NCBI GenBank assembly: GCA_948470475.1
Contig: OX419342.1
Span: 8,694,335 to 8,758,334 of the forward strand
Reading direction: 5' to 3'
DNA length: 64,000 nt
Origin: Galaxea fascicularis
Lineage: Eukaryota > Cnidaria > Anthozoa > Scleractinia > Euphylliidae
Positions 13,601 to 28,600 of the stretch are shown piece after piece. The notes beneath the pieces were generated by a model. It made no database searches and was not told the origin of the DNA. It saw nothing but the letters and a program-made list of their open reading frames with translations. The position numbers and the translations under genes are program-made. Each line of letters opens with the position of its first letter. Position 1 is the first letter of the stretch.

Positions 13601-16600
13601 TTCAATGTAAGGAACGTCTGGAGAATTTCCTCTGACAGCGATGGACTCATACAGACGTGTCATCTTCTGTAGCATCTCTGTGGAAAATTCCTGTGAAACA
13701 GATTGTTATCCAAAACTGATCAATAACCTGCCACTTGCAATTGTTTCCAAGTTGCCACTGGCTTGGTCGTGTTCACGAACGATCTAAAGTCATTGGAAAG
13801 CTACTGGCTTCTGTACGATATATTAGGTGAAAACTCTAAAAAGGCTGGCAAGAGTAATATAAACTCCAGTCAAAAGAAAGTGAAAGGCCTATAATCACAG
13901 GAAAGCAACCACACATTTGGGTACTCACAAGGAGGGGTTCTTAAGTTTCAGTTAAATTAAGAAAAATGTAAAAAAAAGAGGTGTTTTTCAGGCTGAACCA
14001 ATCGCGATTTTTACGCTCACTAAGCGTAAAAAATGGGTCAAAATGGAGTATTATTGCCTGCTTTCCTTAATTCTTTTTCCGCACGCGCACTTCGCGCTCT
14101 CGCCTTCCCAAATCGCCCCTTTCCCCTCTCCTTAAAACGCCTGCCTCGCATGACAGCTACTTACAGCCCTGGAAAATTCTTCGCCGTCGAATCCCACTGA
14201 CTTCTTGCTCGAGGTAGCGTCTCTGTCCTTCCGTGGCTATCGAATCCTTAGCGATTTTCGATTCGAGGACTGCTTGAATATTATTTGACAACCAGAAATT
14301 TAACGGTTTGCACATTAATAAAGAGGCGGCTCAAAGAAACAAAAACAGGGTTATTGGAGGCGTTTCTCTCTTCCCTTCCGTCTCGCGCGCCCTTCAGCGC
14401 GCCCAGATTTCCCGTCTCCTACGCCTTCGAACGCCTGCCACGCAGGCTAACTTTAAGTAAGTACTTTTTCAGCCCATTACACGAATGTCCCGTCTACCAA
14501 AAAGAGGTAGATTTCGAATTATTGCATGCTTTGAGGAAAAAGAAACTATTATTATCTACATCTGCACTGACCGTACGACGTTTTCCATCCGTATTTGAGC
14601 GAAAGTATTCGTTTACATACCTTCCCTCGTGGGGTGATTTCCAGCGGATTTTCCATCGCAAGTGACATTACGAAAGAAGCTTGGATGAGCTTTCTCAGGT
14701 CTCGAAATGCTTCCTCGCGGAACATCGATATGATACTGCTTTTAATCTTTAAAATCAAACGGATTCTTAACCACGAAAAATTCCATCAAAATCAAATTTA
14801 GGGTCAGTAACATTGAAAACATGAGGGGAGTTAGTGGGAGTGGAGGGTGGGACAGTGGGGTAAATTGAGCTTTCTCAAGATTTCTTTGATGTGTTCTACT
14901 TCAAGAGATTTACGACATTTTCCCCATCTAAGCCCGTGCAAGGATCTTCTAGCATACACTCAGTGGTTACATGGGGACTAGCATCTGCCTCAGCAAAAGA
15001 CTAGTTGGTCAGAGAAAACAACATGCTATAACCCTGTATGTGTATGACCATTATGTCATGCAACGTAAGTGTAAATTTTGAGACGGACAAAAACTCCTTA
15101 ACTAAAAAATCGCAATGTCAAAACTGTGACTTTCAAGCTCTTCCGATGGTGACCTTTTACCTGGGCCCTTTTTTCTTCCCTAATAGCAACGCCTCCCTGC
15201 AGTTCCAGAGATTTCAGAATAGCGATCGCCATCTGCGTGGCACGGTTCCAATCTCCACGACCAATATACAAGGCGAGAGATCCTTCCAAGAGACCATTTA
15301 TTTTACTTGGCGCAGTTTCTTTCACCATTGTAGGCCAAGGCAAAACCTGAAATTCAAAAGTTATTAAAACGGAAACTTACGAGTTGTGACAAAGAGCACT
15401 CATTCGGACTATTTCATTCAAATGCGTGTAGTTATAAACTTGTGTTGTCAAGAAATGAAGAATGTATAAATGAGAGTGCAGAATCGAAGTAATGATATTT
15501 AACAATACTTTTACGAATGCGTGCCGTCGAAAGATTTGTAATGATGGATAGATGCTGTTGCAAACTTTAGCTGAAGTAGTGGTTGTTCACTTTGTTTTGA
15601 ATACACTAGATGGCCATGAGCGTATCAACAGAATTGTGGCATTTATTTTTGCATATATTTCTTTTTACTGTTCGTTTAGTTAAATTCATAGAGTTTTCTA
15701 TAAAGTGCATATTAATACACCTTATCAATGTTAAGCCGCAGGGAGGGGGGGGGGGGGGTATTTGACTTAAGAAGTCTGCCCGTGGATTGATCATTGCGGC
15801 CTGTGGGTCGAAACATTTGACTTTAACTGTTAGTGGGGAATTTGTACTCTTTTGAACAATGATAAAATCCGTGGAGTTTGGCATTTGAACAGAAAAAATG
15901 CAGCGAGGTCAAATCCCCCTTCTATGCCCGGTCTCCCCCCTCCCCCTGCGGCTTAACATTGCTAGGTGCATAACAGGTAGGCAACTTACCTCAGGGTTGC
16001 AAGAACATTTCTTAAACTCAATGTCAAAACTGGTATTTGTCATTGTAAAACACTCAGCGATAAAAAGTTAAAGAGTTACATACGTATTTTAGTTCCTTTA
16101 TTCCACTTTCAATGGTGCAGGTTTTGCAGGAAAACTTTATTCCGTTTTCTTTATTGCTGCCGCTCTCATTGACCATATTTGCTGCAGCAGGTATATGAGC
16201 TTATAGCCTTTGTTCAGCTAACCAATGAAAATGCTAGAAATCTAATATCTGTAGTTCAGTTTTTAATAAATATCAATACTATATTCAAACGGAAAAGGTA
16301 GGCGATGCTCTATGTTCAAGGATGGAATTCATATCCCAACAAAAAGATTCGTGTTATGTTACGAACAAGCCGTCTTGAGAAGTAAAATCAGGGCCCTGTT
16401 TGAGGGAAAGAAACTCAATCTTTACCGTATATCCCATCCCCATCTTAAGAGGAGACCCTTATCATACATGTAATTTCAGAAAAAAATTCAGCCACCTGAT
16501 GAAATTCGAGACATTCCGGTCTTTTCGAGAAATTTTAATAATAACACAAACCTGCACAACAATTGTAGTTTTGATTCTTGAGCCAGTCGAGCTTATAACA

Positions 16601-19600
16601 TAGGCATCGATTGTCAGAGAAAAATTTCTTAAGGGGTCCCCAGGTGGCAACAAAATTTCTACAACGGAAGAATAGCCATGTGACAAAATGGTGCTCATCC
16701 CTTGCGCTGTGGACATCTGGAACTCGTAAAGAAGAGGCTGGTTTGGATCTTCCCAATTGCTGCACGAAAGAGTGAAGGTCTGTTGAAAGGCTACTCCTGA
16801 GAGTGTCTCTGCGTTACAGAACCCTCCACTTGGAACAGGATGAGTCTTGAAAGACCACACCGTAAAACCGCGGGAGCTATCGTCATTCAAATTTTCCACA
16901 GTTAAGTTCAGACGGTAGTTCCGCCCTGGAATGAGCGAATCTGGTTTGATGACCAACGTAGTGGAATTCAACGCGGTTCTTGCCATGCTATTCAGCTGAT
17001 CAACTTGCATCCAAGAGAAATTTGATGGACTCTTTATTAACAGTGTCCACTGATACCTCAGCTGGCTGTTTTGATTATGGCAAGGAGAGTTTGTACAGCG
17101 TGAGGTAAGGCTCACCTTCAAAGATGGGTTTACTTCAAATCCACAGTTAATGACGCAACTTTAAAAGAATAGAGCATGTTTCTCACCATAACAATAATCA
17201 CAATAATAATCAAGTTATTTAAGACTGACACCTTTTCAGCCGAGCACAAGTTCTCTACTAATTCATATTGGGGATACTGTAAATCAAATGAACTCTAAAT
17301 TATCTCAAATTAAATCAAATCTTGATTTTGAGGAAAGGGGAAAACCGGAGAAGAACTTCTCAGAGTTACCAGAATCGACAAACTCAACCCACTTATAATG
17401 CCGAGTCATATGATGCCGAGCGCTTTCATCACCATGGCAACCCTGTTCATCTGTGCTTTCTAGCCACTTAAGGTGTAGACCAATCGACCAACTTTTCAAG
17501 GGTCAATATCCTTGCTTCTCTTATAATAATTGTTAGTCTTTGTTTGACTATCTACATTGCAAAGAGCGAAGAGAAGAAATGAAACTTACTTGATTTCAAC
17601 ATTCAGGGGATCACTAGCGACAAGGATTCGTTGTGTAAAACTGCTGTTCATCCCGTTTTCAAAGACTGTTAGTTTAAAGTCATAGTAGTTGTTGACTTGC
17701 AGCGGGCTTGTGTTGAAAAACACAATTCTTCCAGTCTCATTCCAACTCATGTTTGTCGCGGATCCGAAGCAATCTCCGCCCGAGCTACTGGAACATGACC
17801 AGTCGAATCTCATGCCCACATAGACGCCCAGTCCAAGGTCGACGTCGAAAGTAGGGGATGCATCTAAAGTTATAACGGAGTTGTGTTTTCTGCAAACATG
17901 TGACCCGCCCGCAATAACCGCAACGGGTGGGGAGGGCAGCAAGTTTGCGAAGCCATAATCCAGGAAGTAGAAATCTCCGAAAGAGACAATAAACTCTACC
18001 AAGTATATTCCAGGGTCGAGAGTGCTAACGTTGCCCCATTCGGGATCCAAGCCAACGGACTTGAAATGAGCTATTCCCACGGTAAAAGGCACGCTCGTCA
18101 CGTTTGCGACTTTCCATTCAAAGTAAAGTCGAGTGCAGTTGGTGCTTATTTCTGACCTTAATATGAATGGTTTCGCTTTCCTCAGTTCCGTTTTTGTGCT
18201 TACATTCTTATCGATATTCAGAATTCTAGCAAGAGATCCAAAAGCGCAAGATGAATTATCTGAAAGGAAACAAAAAGATTAAAAGAATCGAAGATGTTTT
18301 CTACATGCACTACATGTCAGATGTCGCACCTACGCTTTTCGTTGGATATTACTGGCATGATATTAAGTGACCTATAAGCGCTCGTCCACCACTGCTCTAC
18401 TCAAAATGTTAAAGGTTTTTCGAAAATGTTTAACGTAAAACAGGGGCTGGCAGTTGCGAGGAAACAAGCCTGACGAGGTTCGGGAAGCCTGCGGTCTTTG
18501 GAAACTATCATTCGCTTCAGAGACCAACATTATTCTAGAGACAGTAAGGCTAGATGAACAATGGCGGCCTTGTGAGCCGTGTGAGCCTGAAATCCCCCGG
18601 ATCGGCGGGTTAAGGTGGTTAGAAATAGTTTTCGTTTTCCTCAGACAAGTTCTACAAATTCTTTTCTCAATTATGTTTGGTTCATCGCATCGCTATGACA
18701 TTTGGTGCAGAAATGAAAAAAGACATCATAGATTCATCACATGACATTTATCTCAGAAAACCTGTTACTATGGCAACCATATGACGCATTCAGTTGAGCC
18801 CCTAAAATCTTCTTTAACTTCTATGTTATATGTTACCAGGAATGATCTTTAAAATATTTCAGTTTAAAAAATTGTGTAGGGCAGATTAAGAATAAAACCA
18901 CTTTGATTATTGCTTTCTTAATGTTTTTTCTACCTACAGAATTATTCTTAAAAGTCGGACTATACACGCAGCCAATTGACCTTAGTTGTTACCGACAAAA
19001 TGCAGAAAGTCTATCGAGCGAAAGTGGAAATATAAGCGACTAAAGTTACGAAACTTCAAAACTTTCGAGTCGCCAAGATTAGTATTTGAGCATGCGGGCA
19101 ACACGCGTGCTATTACTTTTGATAAATAAGGCGTGTGTTGTTTACGAGCTCGCGCGCTCCGCTAAAAACCCTTTCTAGCCTCCTTAAACGATCGTCCTGC
19201 TATGTAAGTCCCAGCCAGCAGAAGTATACAAGAAAATCTTGTAAACAAAGATACAGATAACTTACTCGAATATTCGGTTTGGAAAACTATTGTCAGCTCA
19301 CCCTTGCTTGTGCTCTTTGCGAAACGCTGCACCAAAATGTTTGTTTGTTGCATTTGGGTTTACTTGCCCACACAACGTCCGTTTAGCTGCCCATCGCAAG
19401 TTTGTATCTGGTATTCTAGTTCGTATTAATTTGCAATGACGCGAGATTTCATTCACCTTACAGAAAATGGAAGTTAGGATACCATTACCTTTATCATTTG
19501 TGGTGTTTAAACAAAGGAATGATCCTTCGCCGTTAATGCAGGTCTCCTCATAAAGGCAAGGATTTGGTTTGAACTCGCACTCATTCAGGTCTGCAAAGAA

Positions 19601-22600
19601 ACACACGGACCACTGATGACCATAATAACAGTGGTATACTGCAATAAATTAAACATTTGAAACTCTTCCAATGAAAGCTACTGAGCGGTTCTCTCTGCAT
19701 GATTGGTTTTCAGTGTTCACCAAACTTTAGGACTGTCCTATCTCTTTCTTATCAGTATAAGTGTTCCTGGAAAGTATCAGCAGAATCACGAGCAAACTTA
19801 TTGAGTCAGTCAGCTGAAAATCATGAGTAATCGTGCTATATTTGTTACCTGTACAGTTGATTCCGTCCCCTTTATAGCCAGCCAGGCAAGAGCAGTTGAA
19901 GGCGCCTAAAGTGTTGATACACTGCACTGAGATTAGCATGCTGCAGTTGTGGCTGCCAGTTTGACATTCATCTTCATCTGTTAATGGAAATAAGCTATGC
20001 AGTTATAAGCATCTTTAAACACACTTTTTCTGCTTCATCTCCTTGAATCTTGCAGCTGTCCACAAAGTCTATTTTGTCCTTACTTAACGATCTGCGGTTC
20101 CTTTACTAATTTTGGCTTCACTGGAATATCATGTTTTGATCGATTAAAATGGAAAAAGGCCTCTATGGCTTACGTGGGATTGTTGATATATTGATTAGGC
20201 GTACGTTGTCGTTTAAGTGGCTTTAAAGTTATCATTTAAAAAATAGTAATAATTAAAGAATACATAGATCGAGAACTAAAACATTAAAACAGTCCTCTAC
20301 TGCCCAAGACAGAATTCAATTCCGACAGTTTGGGAATGAAGACTCATTGTTCCTTGCATTTGCTTTGAGATTCTCTTCAAAAGTGGTGCATCCTGGCCAT
20401 GGTATGACTAAAGTATTCATTTTGATAATTACATTAATGAAGCAATGTTTGGGCTTTCAAAACAAAAGCAAAACTGAAGCAACATCAATACAAAATAAAA
20501 CGAAATAGCAGAAACCAGAACAACGCTCCTTGAATTCTTTGGCCTTGCAGGTACCCAAAGATTGGCCTCATGTGCAGACAGTACTGAGCCATGCGTGCTG
20601 TAACGTGCGGATTCTCATACCTTTTGTCTTTATGTTGGAAACTGCACTGACTGTTCCTTGACCTTTCGAGTTAAACCCAGAAATCTGTAGTTCGTAATCG
20701 GAGTACTGAGTGAGATTGTCGATGTTTGCCTCTAATGCAGCATGTGATACAATATGCTCGGACCAATTAGCGGCACCATTTAGACGATATTGGATTTTGT
20801 AGCCCAATAAGATTCCATTGAGGTTGTTAGACGATATTGGTTGCCAAGTCAACTGAATTTCTGTTGGATTATAACTGATGACTCTATTCAATAATGGTGG
20901 AGACGATGGAACTGCAAAGAAACAGTTAACGGTGGGGTAGTGAAAACGAATGTTTGGTTCATCAGCTGAGTTGATAAGGGAAATTATTGACTGCAAGAAG
21001 AGACATTCAAGAGCTGACTTTCGTGATTTACCCTTTCACTTGAGCCTTTCAGTTCGAGTCAGAGCACAACAGGAAACTTCGGCTCTCGACTTTCTCGGTT
21101 AACAGTGCCTATCCACCTTATCATTCCAGTCCAGTCTCTTCACTATTATGATAAAGATGTAAATACTTTTATGTTATCACATAAAAGATAGGTCGGACTT
21201 TTGGTCAGGAATATATTTTGTGACCGCCTCGGCTCGACGGGTGGCGCATGAATTTCCCGCCAAAACGTATTCCGAGTAAACCATATCATGTTCATGCTGC
21301 TATCAAAGCAGAAGAAACGAAGTGCTATTCCGTTCATTTCTGAAAACAGAGCAAGTCCGAAAAGAGAAAAAACTCCGTCCGGATTCAGAGTATTCAAACA
21401 CCGGAATAGTCCATAAAATGCGCAGGGGTTTGCCTAAGTGTGAAAGAACTGTATAGAACAAGCCGGCAATAGGTTATCAAGCGATCGAATTTTTTTTTCA
21501 ACCAATCACAATACAGCTTTAACCGTATATTTTGGAGCAACCTGGTCCCCAGGGCTTTTCCCTAGAAAGAAAAATAAGAAAAGCGTCTAATAATCACATT
21601 CAAACTGATGACGTCTGGGATACCGGTGCGCTGAGTACTACCAACTGAGTTAACATGACGACTGGGAGCCAGTCATTTTGATAGGTTATAATAAAACTGT
21701 GTTGAATTGCATAAAAAAAAAAAGAACATTGTGATTATATGATTCAGACCTGCAGTTGGAAGATAAAAAGCGTGAATTTAAGGATATCCAGATGGATCTC
21801 ATGACTTCTGCGTACCGGTGCAGTGCTCATCGAGCTTAGTTAATAAGGAGTTGGTCATGTGATAAACCTGTCACGAATGCTGAATAAATGAATATCATAC
21901 ATGAAAATACTTGAACTGTGGGTAAAAGAGTCAAGGTGCGATGGATCATCATGGAGTTTTTGTCAGGGTTCCTTTCGCAACATTCGTTGAGAAAAAAAAA
22001 ACTTTTTAAGCTCACGAAAGAGGTTCAGTTCTTAAATGAATACAAACCATCAAAATAGGGCGACTCAGACTTCAAACATTATAGTACACAAAGCAAAACA
22101 ACTTAACTCTGATTAGTCGAAAGCAGTACAATAACTAATGCAAAATTGTACTTCGTAGGAGTAGCTATAAAACGTGATGGTAACGGCGCCGGGAAAAAAA
22201 ACTATAACTAAAAAGAAATACTTATAAAGAAAAAAAATCGCACGACCCTATAGTACAATTCAGCTCGGATTCATAAGTACTCCTATTGCACACGCTTAAA
22301 CTTTGTGCAACTTCAAAAATAACCTTGATTCTGGTTTTGCGACACTCAAACGATAAAATAACACCGTGAGATATTTTACGTACCATCCTGATCAGTGGAG
22401 GCTACTGTGAAGGCTTTGGGTCCAGCGCCTTTGGAAGTAAATGCCTCTACTGTCAAATTGTAGACATGGTACTTTTTAAGATTTTGAAAGGACTGAAACA
22501 AATCTAAAGTGGTCACTGTTTCAGCAGTTGAAGCGTTGCTTGAATCAATCAAAGTCACGTGGTAGCCGAGGATGATTCCATTTTGCCAGTATTCAGGCAC

Positions 22601-25600
22601 CTCCTTCCAAAACGCAAGTAGAGTCGTTGAACTTTTATTGACAGCCGTAAAGTTACTGGGTGGCTTGGAAGGGACTGGCGAGTAGAAAATTTAAATAGAA
22701 TGCAGTTAGTTTATCAATCAGTTGACTACTTCTATTTGGATCGGATTACTCGGCGGGAGGTTTTTCCGAGCCAGTACATGTATATGCCTGTTACTTACAG
22801 GAAGAAAAATAGAACTTTCAATATTCGCCAGGCTTAAAATATACCACGTTATGAATATTACACTTGTCGACTCCAGAAACTTGGGGTATGCACGAGTTTT
22901 ACTTACAAACCTTGCAATGGCCTAAGCTCGCATGAGTTGTAGACGCAGCTAAAATTGCCCATACCTCAAGGTATAAATGACGAATCGTGAACAAGGTCGT
23001 GCTATTTCTTGTACTGATGATAATAAAATGATGCTACCATGATTGAACCACTTTACACCATCTTATTCATAGTGACTACATCATGGGACTAACGATAGTA
23101 CTTTTATTTTCTCCAACGGTCGACAATCATACTAGGTGTTTGGACCATGTTACTCCTCGTCAGTACGACACAGTGAACAAACAGAGCCAGTACTCCCAAA
23201 AGTAAACCCTTTTTGGGAAATATATTAACCCGGTGAAGCCAAATTACCTGAGCAGCAATTATGTTTGCTAATACCCCAGAAGTGTCAGATTTTCCCCGTC
23301 TGTTCAGTAGTAAGACATGAAAACGTGAAGCTTGTGGGATGTGGCTTCGAGTGAAAGGAATACCACACAAATTAATGTGTTTAGGTAAGCTGAAAGCCAT
23401 TAATTTGTGTGGTATTCTTGTCACTCGAAGCCACATCCCACAAGCTTTACGTTTTCATTGCTTGTTTTATTCACGTAGGTTCTTGAGCCTGGGTTTTAGC
23501 TATGCCATGCTTATGAGCCCTAATAAGGCCGAAACAGCTGTCCATGGCTGCTAATGCTCGGGCTCAAACTTTATTTGGTAGATTTAAGGGTAATGCCCAG
23601 CTACCACGTGGGCATGATGCCCAATGAGTGGCTTTCAGCTTACCTAAACACAGTAATTTGTCTGGTATTCTTGTTAGTAAGACAGTCAGTCGTTTGCTAA
23701 TTGATCAGTCGGTCAGAGAGTGTGTCAGTAAATAATTAAGCTTACCAAACCCATATCGTTCCTTTGGTGGTTTTAACAACCAGTTCAATAGTCAACAACC
23801 GAATGTAAATTGATTACTGCTTACTAACATGATTCTTCCGTAAACACCGCCAGAGATTTAGAAGGACCGTCCCCAAAATTATTAAAACCCAGTACTTCTA
23901 TCTTGTACTTTGTAACCGTCTTAAGTCCGGTAAAGTGAACATGAAGCACGGACAGTGGGTATGTTCGTTTTTCCAAGCTTTGGAAACCTTGGATTGTCAG
24001 CTCGTGTATCAATACTTTGTATCCCTGCATGATGCCATGATGTTTGTCCAGTACCACTTCTTGCCAGGACGCGTACAGACTGGAATTAGTTTTGTTGTTG
24101 GCCGTGAGGGACTGAGGTGCACCGGGCCCTACGATTGACCAAGAGAAAATTGAGTTACATCTGGATTTCACTGTGTAGTCGCGTTAAGGCTGTCTTTCCC
24201 AAAACCCCGAGAACTTTTGCAAGTCGGAAACGTATTCTCTTCTGTCATGTTTCGGCCTCATTTGGGGCCAAAACCCCAAAACTCTCTAGAAGACCCTGGG
24301 AAGGGGGAGGGGGAGGGGGAGGGGGAGGGGAGGTGCGTTGCCCCTTAAAACTGCCCAGAGAATAAGTTACTAAACTAAAACATTTTACCACCGTTTGCAT
24401 TGTAGCCACGAATTGAAAAGGTGCTGCTGGGCTAAATGTCATTTGTACTGGTGTTATAGTAGTACGGAGTTGTAGGTGAATATTGTGCTGATATTTATAA
24501 GGGCCAAATCGTACCTTTTTAGATATCCTCTGCGGCATATCAGGCAAGTTTGGTGGAGCCATGGTTCGTATTGTCGAGCCAAAATACCCATGGCGAGAAC
24601 AAACGGTTGACAGCCTGATTAGGCTTCTGATTGGGTAATTGCGAATTTGGGTACGGTGAAAATGAATAAGGGAAAATCCGAACTGTAATTTGTAACTGAA
24701 ATGAATTCCTCCGAGTCAAATTTCAAATTACTATCATGCCTCTATTCGAAATAATATCCCTTTAAAACTGTACTTTTCGCTCAAATTAGAATGAAAAACC
24801 TACTGAACCCGCTTTTTCATTTGATTTAGTAATTACAAACGTTTTACGGCTTATGTAAAATCGATCGTGCTATGAATCCTTAGAGAACAGAGCTACAAAC
24901 CTTCTCCATCCGTTCTAACAATTACTGACTCATTCGTGGGACCTGCGCCCTTGTTCGTTCGAGCTGCGATGGTAATGTTGTAAAGCCTGTATATCTTTAG
25001 CCCAGTAATCTGGGTGCTATTCACTAGGCCCTTGTACTTTGTAAGCAGTCTTCCGTCAGCTGTGAATACATCGCTTGCGTTGGCCTCCCGGAGGTAAAGT
25101 GTGAAACCAAGCAGATGACCGAGAGTCAGCCGGGGCTCTTCGTGGTAGTTCCAGTTTACTTGAATGACACTTGAGCTGACATTATGCGCAGCCAGACTGT
25201 CAGGGGAATTGATAGGCACTGACAATGCAAATATGGAATAAGAATGAGATATTACTATCCCAGGCGGTTAATAGATCGTTTTCAAATGACGTCACGGCGG
25301 CCATGTTGGTGCAAAACAACAAAGGAATGGCGGGCCATATTGGTGCACAAGGCTAACCTCCTGGGAATTGAACCCTATTTTTATGCAAATACTTTCTTTT
25401 GTTTCATTGAACCAATATGGCCGCTGGTCTATATATCTCTTTTGCTTGCATGTTTTGTTTTCCCGATGTAGGTCACGAGCTGTTACCCTGGAGAGCTGTT
25501 TGTTTGAAATTTCGAGTATTCTAGCGCTTATATACGCATAATTTATGAAAAGACAAAACGGAATTCCCTTTGGGAGCATCACATGACCTACACTGGGAAA

Positions 25601-28600
25601 ACAAAATATATAAGCTAAAGGGGTCTTTTGCCTCACTGCTGGTTCGTTGTGCGATTGGTTGGCAAGCCTTATACCCTTTTCTCGACCAATCGCTTTATTC
25701 AAACACGTGGGAAATGTTCTTTCTGGCTGACTTCTTGATATAATGAGCACTATTCGAAATTCTCTTCAAAACAAACATCTGTAGGTTTCTTCAATAAAAA
25801 ACATCTTTACTGCTTTAGATTTCCAGCTTTGATAAAACTCGATCATCGATTTGAGAAGTGAGGGAAAATGAAGTGATGTAAGCAAGATGTAAGCTTAAGA
25901 AAAAAATATTAACGGTTGATATGATGTACCGGCCTCATCCGTCATGTTATAAACTTTGTTGCTTAGCGGGCCTTCGCCTTTCCGTGTAAACGCCGCCACC
26001 TGAGATCAAAGAAAAAGCCCGTTATTGAAATCAGCATAAGCTTCTTAAAAAGAACCTGTTAAATGTCTTCTAATATAGGACCTTGTTTTGAAATAAAAAT
26101 CTAAAGAAATAACCGCTTTCTACTTAGAATCAGCCCGTTTTATGTTGGCACCTTACTAAGTAAGACTACAAGTAGTTTCCGGCTCATACGATATGCGACC
26201 TGCATTGGATCTTACAAAGGATGCCACGAGATACACGAATTCATGGTTGAGGAAGGATATGGTTCCTCCATTTTTCCTATATCTCTTTATCCGGTTCTTA
26301 ATTCTCTTAATGTTGGCATTTGCTCGCACGAATGATCTGTTAAAAAAAGACACAACTTCTCGCTTTATGCTAATGTTGTAGGCGATACTTTGTAGGTTAA
26401 ATAGTCAGCTGAACGTCTCCACCAATAGGCCCTTTGCAGTTTACGATAACATAGTACAAAAACCGCCATGCTGGAGAGCAAGCTGCCCACTAGGACATCC
26501 AAAACAAAGCAATTTGACTTGCTGTTTGTTTCTCTTATATTCTTTTGTTTTGGATGTCTCAGTGGGCAGTTTACTCGCCAGCATGGCGGTTTTTGTACCA
26601 TGTGATCGTAAACTGCAAAGGGCCACAGGTGTTCCACCTGTCATGAACGCAATCATTGTCAGTCCGTCGTCACTTACATTAATGCGACTAAAAATACACA
26701 CCCGTACTGAATACTCCTGGAAAATTATAAGTCCTGTGAAATGAAACAAAGTCACATTCAAATCAAAAGTTGTATTCTTCACAACTTGGCCGCTATCCGC
26801 CTGCTGGAGTTGAACTCTGTACCCAAGAATAATGCCATTCTGGTGAAGTAATGGGACTTGTTCCCAGGAGGCCTGCAAAGAGCTTGAGTTGACCATGATC
26901 AGGTGTATGTTGGCAGGTGAATCGGATGGAACTGCAAGGAACAAATTATTTTGAATTAATCCAAGGAAGTGCTGGAGATTGTTTTAATAAATACACTGGT
27001 GTGCTGTTGAAACCCTGGGCGTGGTCTTTGTAATGGTAATAGGACTGAGTGAAGTTTAATTCGGTCCGTATCATACGAGTGATTCACAAAATCGATCGAC
27101 CGTGTAGTGGGAGTCCGATTTGCTTCATCACGGGTATGATTACAGACCGAATTGGAAGACACGAAGTGCTGTTACCAATTAATCGTATCTATAACAAATT
27201 CGAGAAAGAAATAAAAGAAAAACTTTTCAGGAAAAAATAGGTTTCACTCTGAGATGCGAAGTAAAGAAAAATATGAAAGTGCAACTGCTCTCTTCCAGCG
27301 CGCGCGATGGTGCGTACTGTCCAATAACACTTACCCATTAGGCAAAAATCATAGCTGATGATGGCCAATCAGATGCCAAAATTTTGTTATAGGTACGATT
27401 ATAAATAAAAACATCTTACCAACACCTCCGTGTGATTCTGTTCAATATTGTGTACAAGCTTTTGTTTCAGTGGAATCTTATTGTGTGATCATTGAAATGA
27501 AAGTATCAAGAATTGGTTTGCTGTGGTTCTAGTTACGAGGTTGCACAGGACGGGTCTAACTTTCGAGTCTGTCGATGGAATTCTTGTGTGCAACAATTCA
27601 AATGATGCAAACATTTTGAAAGTGAGGCCGTTTAAAGGAAAACCTCTTACCTTTACTCTGGTGCTGTTTGTTTCTCTTTAACGTTATTTTTTTAAAGTTA
27701 TATTTCTTCAGTTTTGATAGTTGCTGGATAAAATCCGAAAGTGCGACCATTCAATTGAAAACTACCAAGCTATTATCTCCGTTGGTGCTATTGGTTTCTC
27801 AGAGTTTATCACAATCAGATTCCACCAGTTTTGCCGTTAGTGAAAGAATGTTTGTCGGTTTCTTACCATCATCGAGGGTCATAATTGTCCGGTCAGTAGC
27901 AGTCCCGTTTCCTACTGACGTCCTGCCAGACACCCAGACCTTATAGAGCCAGTACTCGTAGAGTCCCGTAATCGTGTAATTCGTGGCGCCGAGCCCGACA
28001 TCTTTGAAACCTTTAGAGTCATGGTGGTCACCAAGCGGAAAAATAGCATCATCCCAAGACACTCTGTACCCGATCAAAATGCCATTAACCTTATCCGCGG
28101 GAATGGTGTGATTCCATTGTACGTAAATTGCGGTAGAGTTTGTGCTGGTATTAGCGACAATCTCAGGGCCGACACTAGGCACTGGGAGAGAACACAAGGA
28201 ATTAAGTTATTTTCGTGGCTTTTTCATGGGACCCGAGTCCCGTAATAGGCCATTTCCGAGTTCATGTCTGCCTCCTCTTCAAAGCGAGTCTAAGTGCGAA
28301 GTTTTTGTTATGAAAATTAGTTTTCAGTCATATGTTAAGCAGAACTAATTACCATCACAAAAGCTTTGCACTTAGACTCGCTTTGAAGAGGAGGCAGACA
28401 TGAACTCGGAAATGGCCTATTCCTTTCATGCTATTGCTAGAAGAGATGTGGGGAGGGGGAAGGCCTTGAACAAATACATATCACCATAATCCTCATCCTC
28501 ACTGGAGTTTGATTAACTACTTCATTCTAATCTTATTGTTGCCTCAAGTCTTATTTTCGCAGTTAACATCCTCATGTGGGGTCGGGGATAAGGAGTCCCT

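Noticed and set aside
15606..15884. 92-codon minus-strand frame with a proline run
   Set aside because: The prolines come from a poly-G tract inside a MITE; no other support.
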